DNA of 55,446 nt from Acidobacteriaceae bacterium (GTDB taxonomy: Bacteria; Acidobacteriota; Terriglobia; Terriglobales; Acidobacteriaceae): contig PLXP01000185.1 in NCBI GenBank assembly GCA_003151435.1, positions 25,224-80,669 of the forward strand, read 5' to 3'. The position numbers and the translations under genes were made by a program. The notes beneath the pieces are model-generated. The model was not told the DNA's origin, did no database searches, and saw nothing but the letters and a program-made list of their open reading frames with translations. This document shows, piece by piece, positions 54,948 to 55,446 of the stretch (position 1 is its first letter; every line of letters begins with the position of its first letter).

Positions 54948-55446
54948 TCGTCGCCGGCTTGTAGTCCTGCGGTTTGGCCGTCATGATGTTGGGCACAAAA
55001 GTCTGCGGATTGCGGTCGTAGAGCGGGAACCATGTGCTCTGGATCTCCACCATCACGGTGTGGCCGGCCTTGAAGACGTGGTCCACGTCGTGCAGGCTGA
55101 ACTTGTACTCGCGCACCGAGCCCGCCCGCAGCGCCGTCGGCTTGTCGAACCCCGCAAGATACCGCCCGCGGAAAATCTCCTCGTTGGTCATCAACTGATA
55201 GCCGCGCATCGTGGGGTCGGCCGCATCGTCGGGATATTGGTCGATCAGCTTCACCACCATGTCGTTATCCGTGCCGGTGGTGGAGGCAAAGATGTCGGCG
55301 ATTACCTCGCCCGTGACGACCAGGTCTTTTTTGAGTACCGGCAGCTTCCACACTGCCACATCCTTGCGGTCCGTTACGAAACGCTGGTCTTCGGTGAGCC
55401 AGTTGAACCACTGCGAGCTGTCACCGTACGTGGGCTGGATGGGCCG
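54865..55446 (-). CDS. CocE/NonD-family hydrolase, C-terminal part (5' end outside window)
   Basis: About 193 residues open to the window edge. The sequence (VITGEV-like VTGEVIADIFASTTGTDNDM, MRGYQLMTNEEIFRGRYL, LHDVDHVFKAGHTVMVEIQS, STWFPLYDRNPQTF) is the jelly-roll X-Pro dipeptidyl-peptidase C-terminal domain that follows the alpha/beta-hydrolase domain of S15/CocE-type acyl hydrolases and acylases. The catalytic serine domain lies outside. Such proteins hydrolyse amides or esters such as glutaryl or cocaine-type compounds; the substrate is unknown. Its 3' end overlaps the VOC gene by 83 bp. Confidence 0.9.
   Translation of the reverse strand, partial: RPIQPTYGDSSQWFNWLTEDQRFVTDRKDVAVWKLPVLKKDLVVTGEVIADIFASTTGTDNDMVVKLIDQYPDDAADPTMRGYQLMTNEEIFRGRYLAGFDKPTALRAGSVREYKFSLHDVDHVFKAGHTVMVEIQSTWFPLYDRNPQTFVPNIMTAKPQDYKPATITVYSDPEHDSNLQMPLMNACDHIECF

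Overview
The window reads as a chromosomal segment of an acidobacterium, most likely class Terriglobia. This is inference from gene content and coding style, not from a marker gene. Pointers are a NusG-like UpxY antiterminator beside an exopolysaccharide (EPS) cluster, a secreted GHL15-type hydrolase with Ig-like and CBM-like repeats, several families common in Acidobacteriota (ABM-like small protein, TPR and NHL fragments, FecR/DUF6600 protein) and short TA-flanked palindromic repeats. No rRNA, tRNA or CRISPR array was seen.

Layout. (1) 1-1769: end of a Kdp potassium-pump operon (kdpB 3' part, kdpC). (2) 1770-10400: a decayed region. It holds an IS630 scrap, an NHL fragment and a TPR fragment joined head to head, a LysR gene with an in-frame stop, the first third of an NmrA-like gene, a brnT/brnA toxin-antitoxin pair whose brnT start is damaged, an ABM-like gene, a TA-flanked MITE abutting an IS630 copy, a Crp/Fnr regulator and about 0.5 kb of degenerate ~48-bp tandem repeats. 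(3) 10495-29686: an EPS cluster, almost all on the minus strand. It runs from Wza-like export protein and tyrosine autokinase through flippase and polymerase/ligase, two acyltransferases (one fused to a glycosyltransferase), four further glycosyltransferases and a polysaccharide deacetylase to the initiating sugar transferase. A LuxR-type regulator and UpxY lie at its downstream end. (4) 30893-39470, plus strand: a 1539-aa secreted modular glycosidase-like protein, a second LuxR-type regulator paralogous to the first, an AlgD-like GDP-mannose dehydrogenase and a CpsB/YwqE-type phosphatase that is the natural partner of the kinase. (5) 39964-55446: mostly housekeeping and small accessory genes (purA, mutM, prmC-prfA, a sugar transporter/kinase operon, a FecR/DUF6600 protein, a pseudo-receiver protein with a basic disordered tail, a PIN toxin-antitoxin pair), ending in a CocE-like hydrolase cut by the window edge.

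How it works together (inference). GDP-mannose dehydrogenase would supply an acidic sugar nucleotide. The sugar transferase starts the lipid-linked repeat, the glycosyltransferases extend it, and the acyltransferases and deacetylase decorate it. Flippase, polymerase, kinase and export protein move it out, with the phosphatase resetting the kinase. Control appears split between UpxY antitermination and two LuxR-type proteins whose receiver domains lack the phospho-acceptor aspartate and which bracket the locus. The most unusual items are the fused acyltransferase-glycosyltransferase next to its unfused paralogue, the bracketing pseudo-receiver regulators, the 1539-aa modular protein, the tandem-repeat block, and the IS630 copy with an A7 slippery site.
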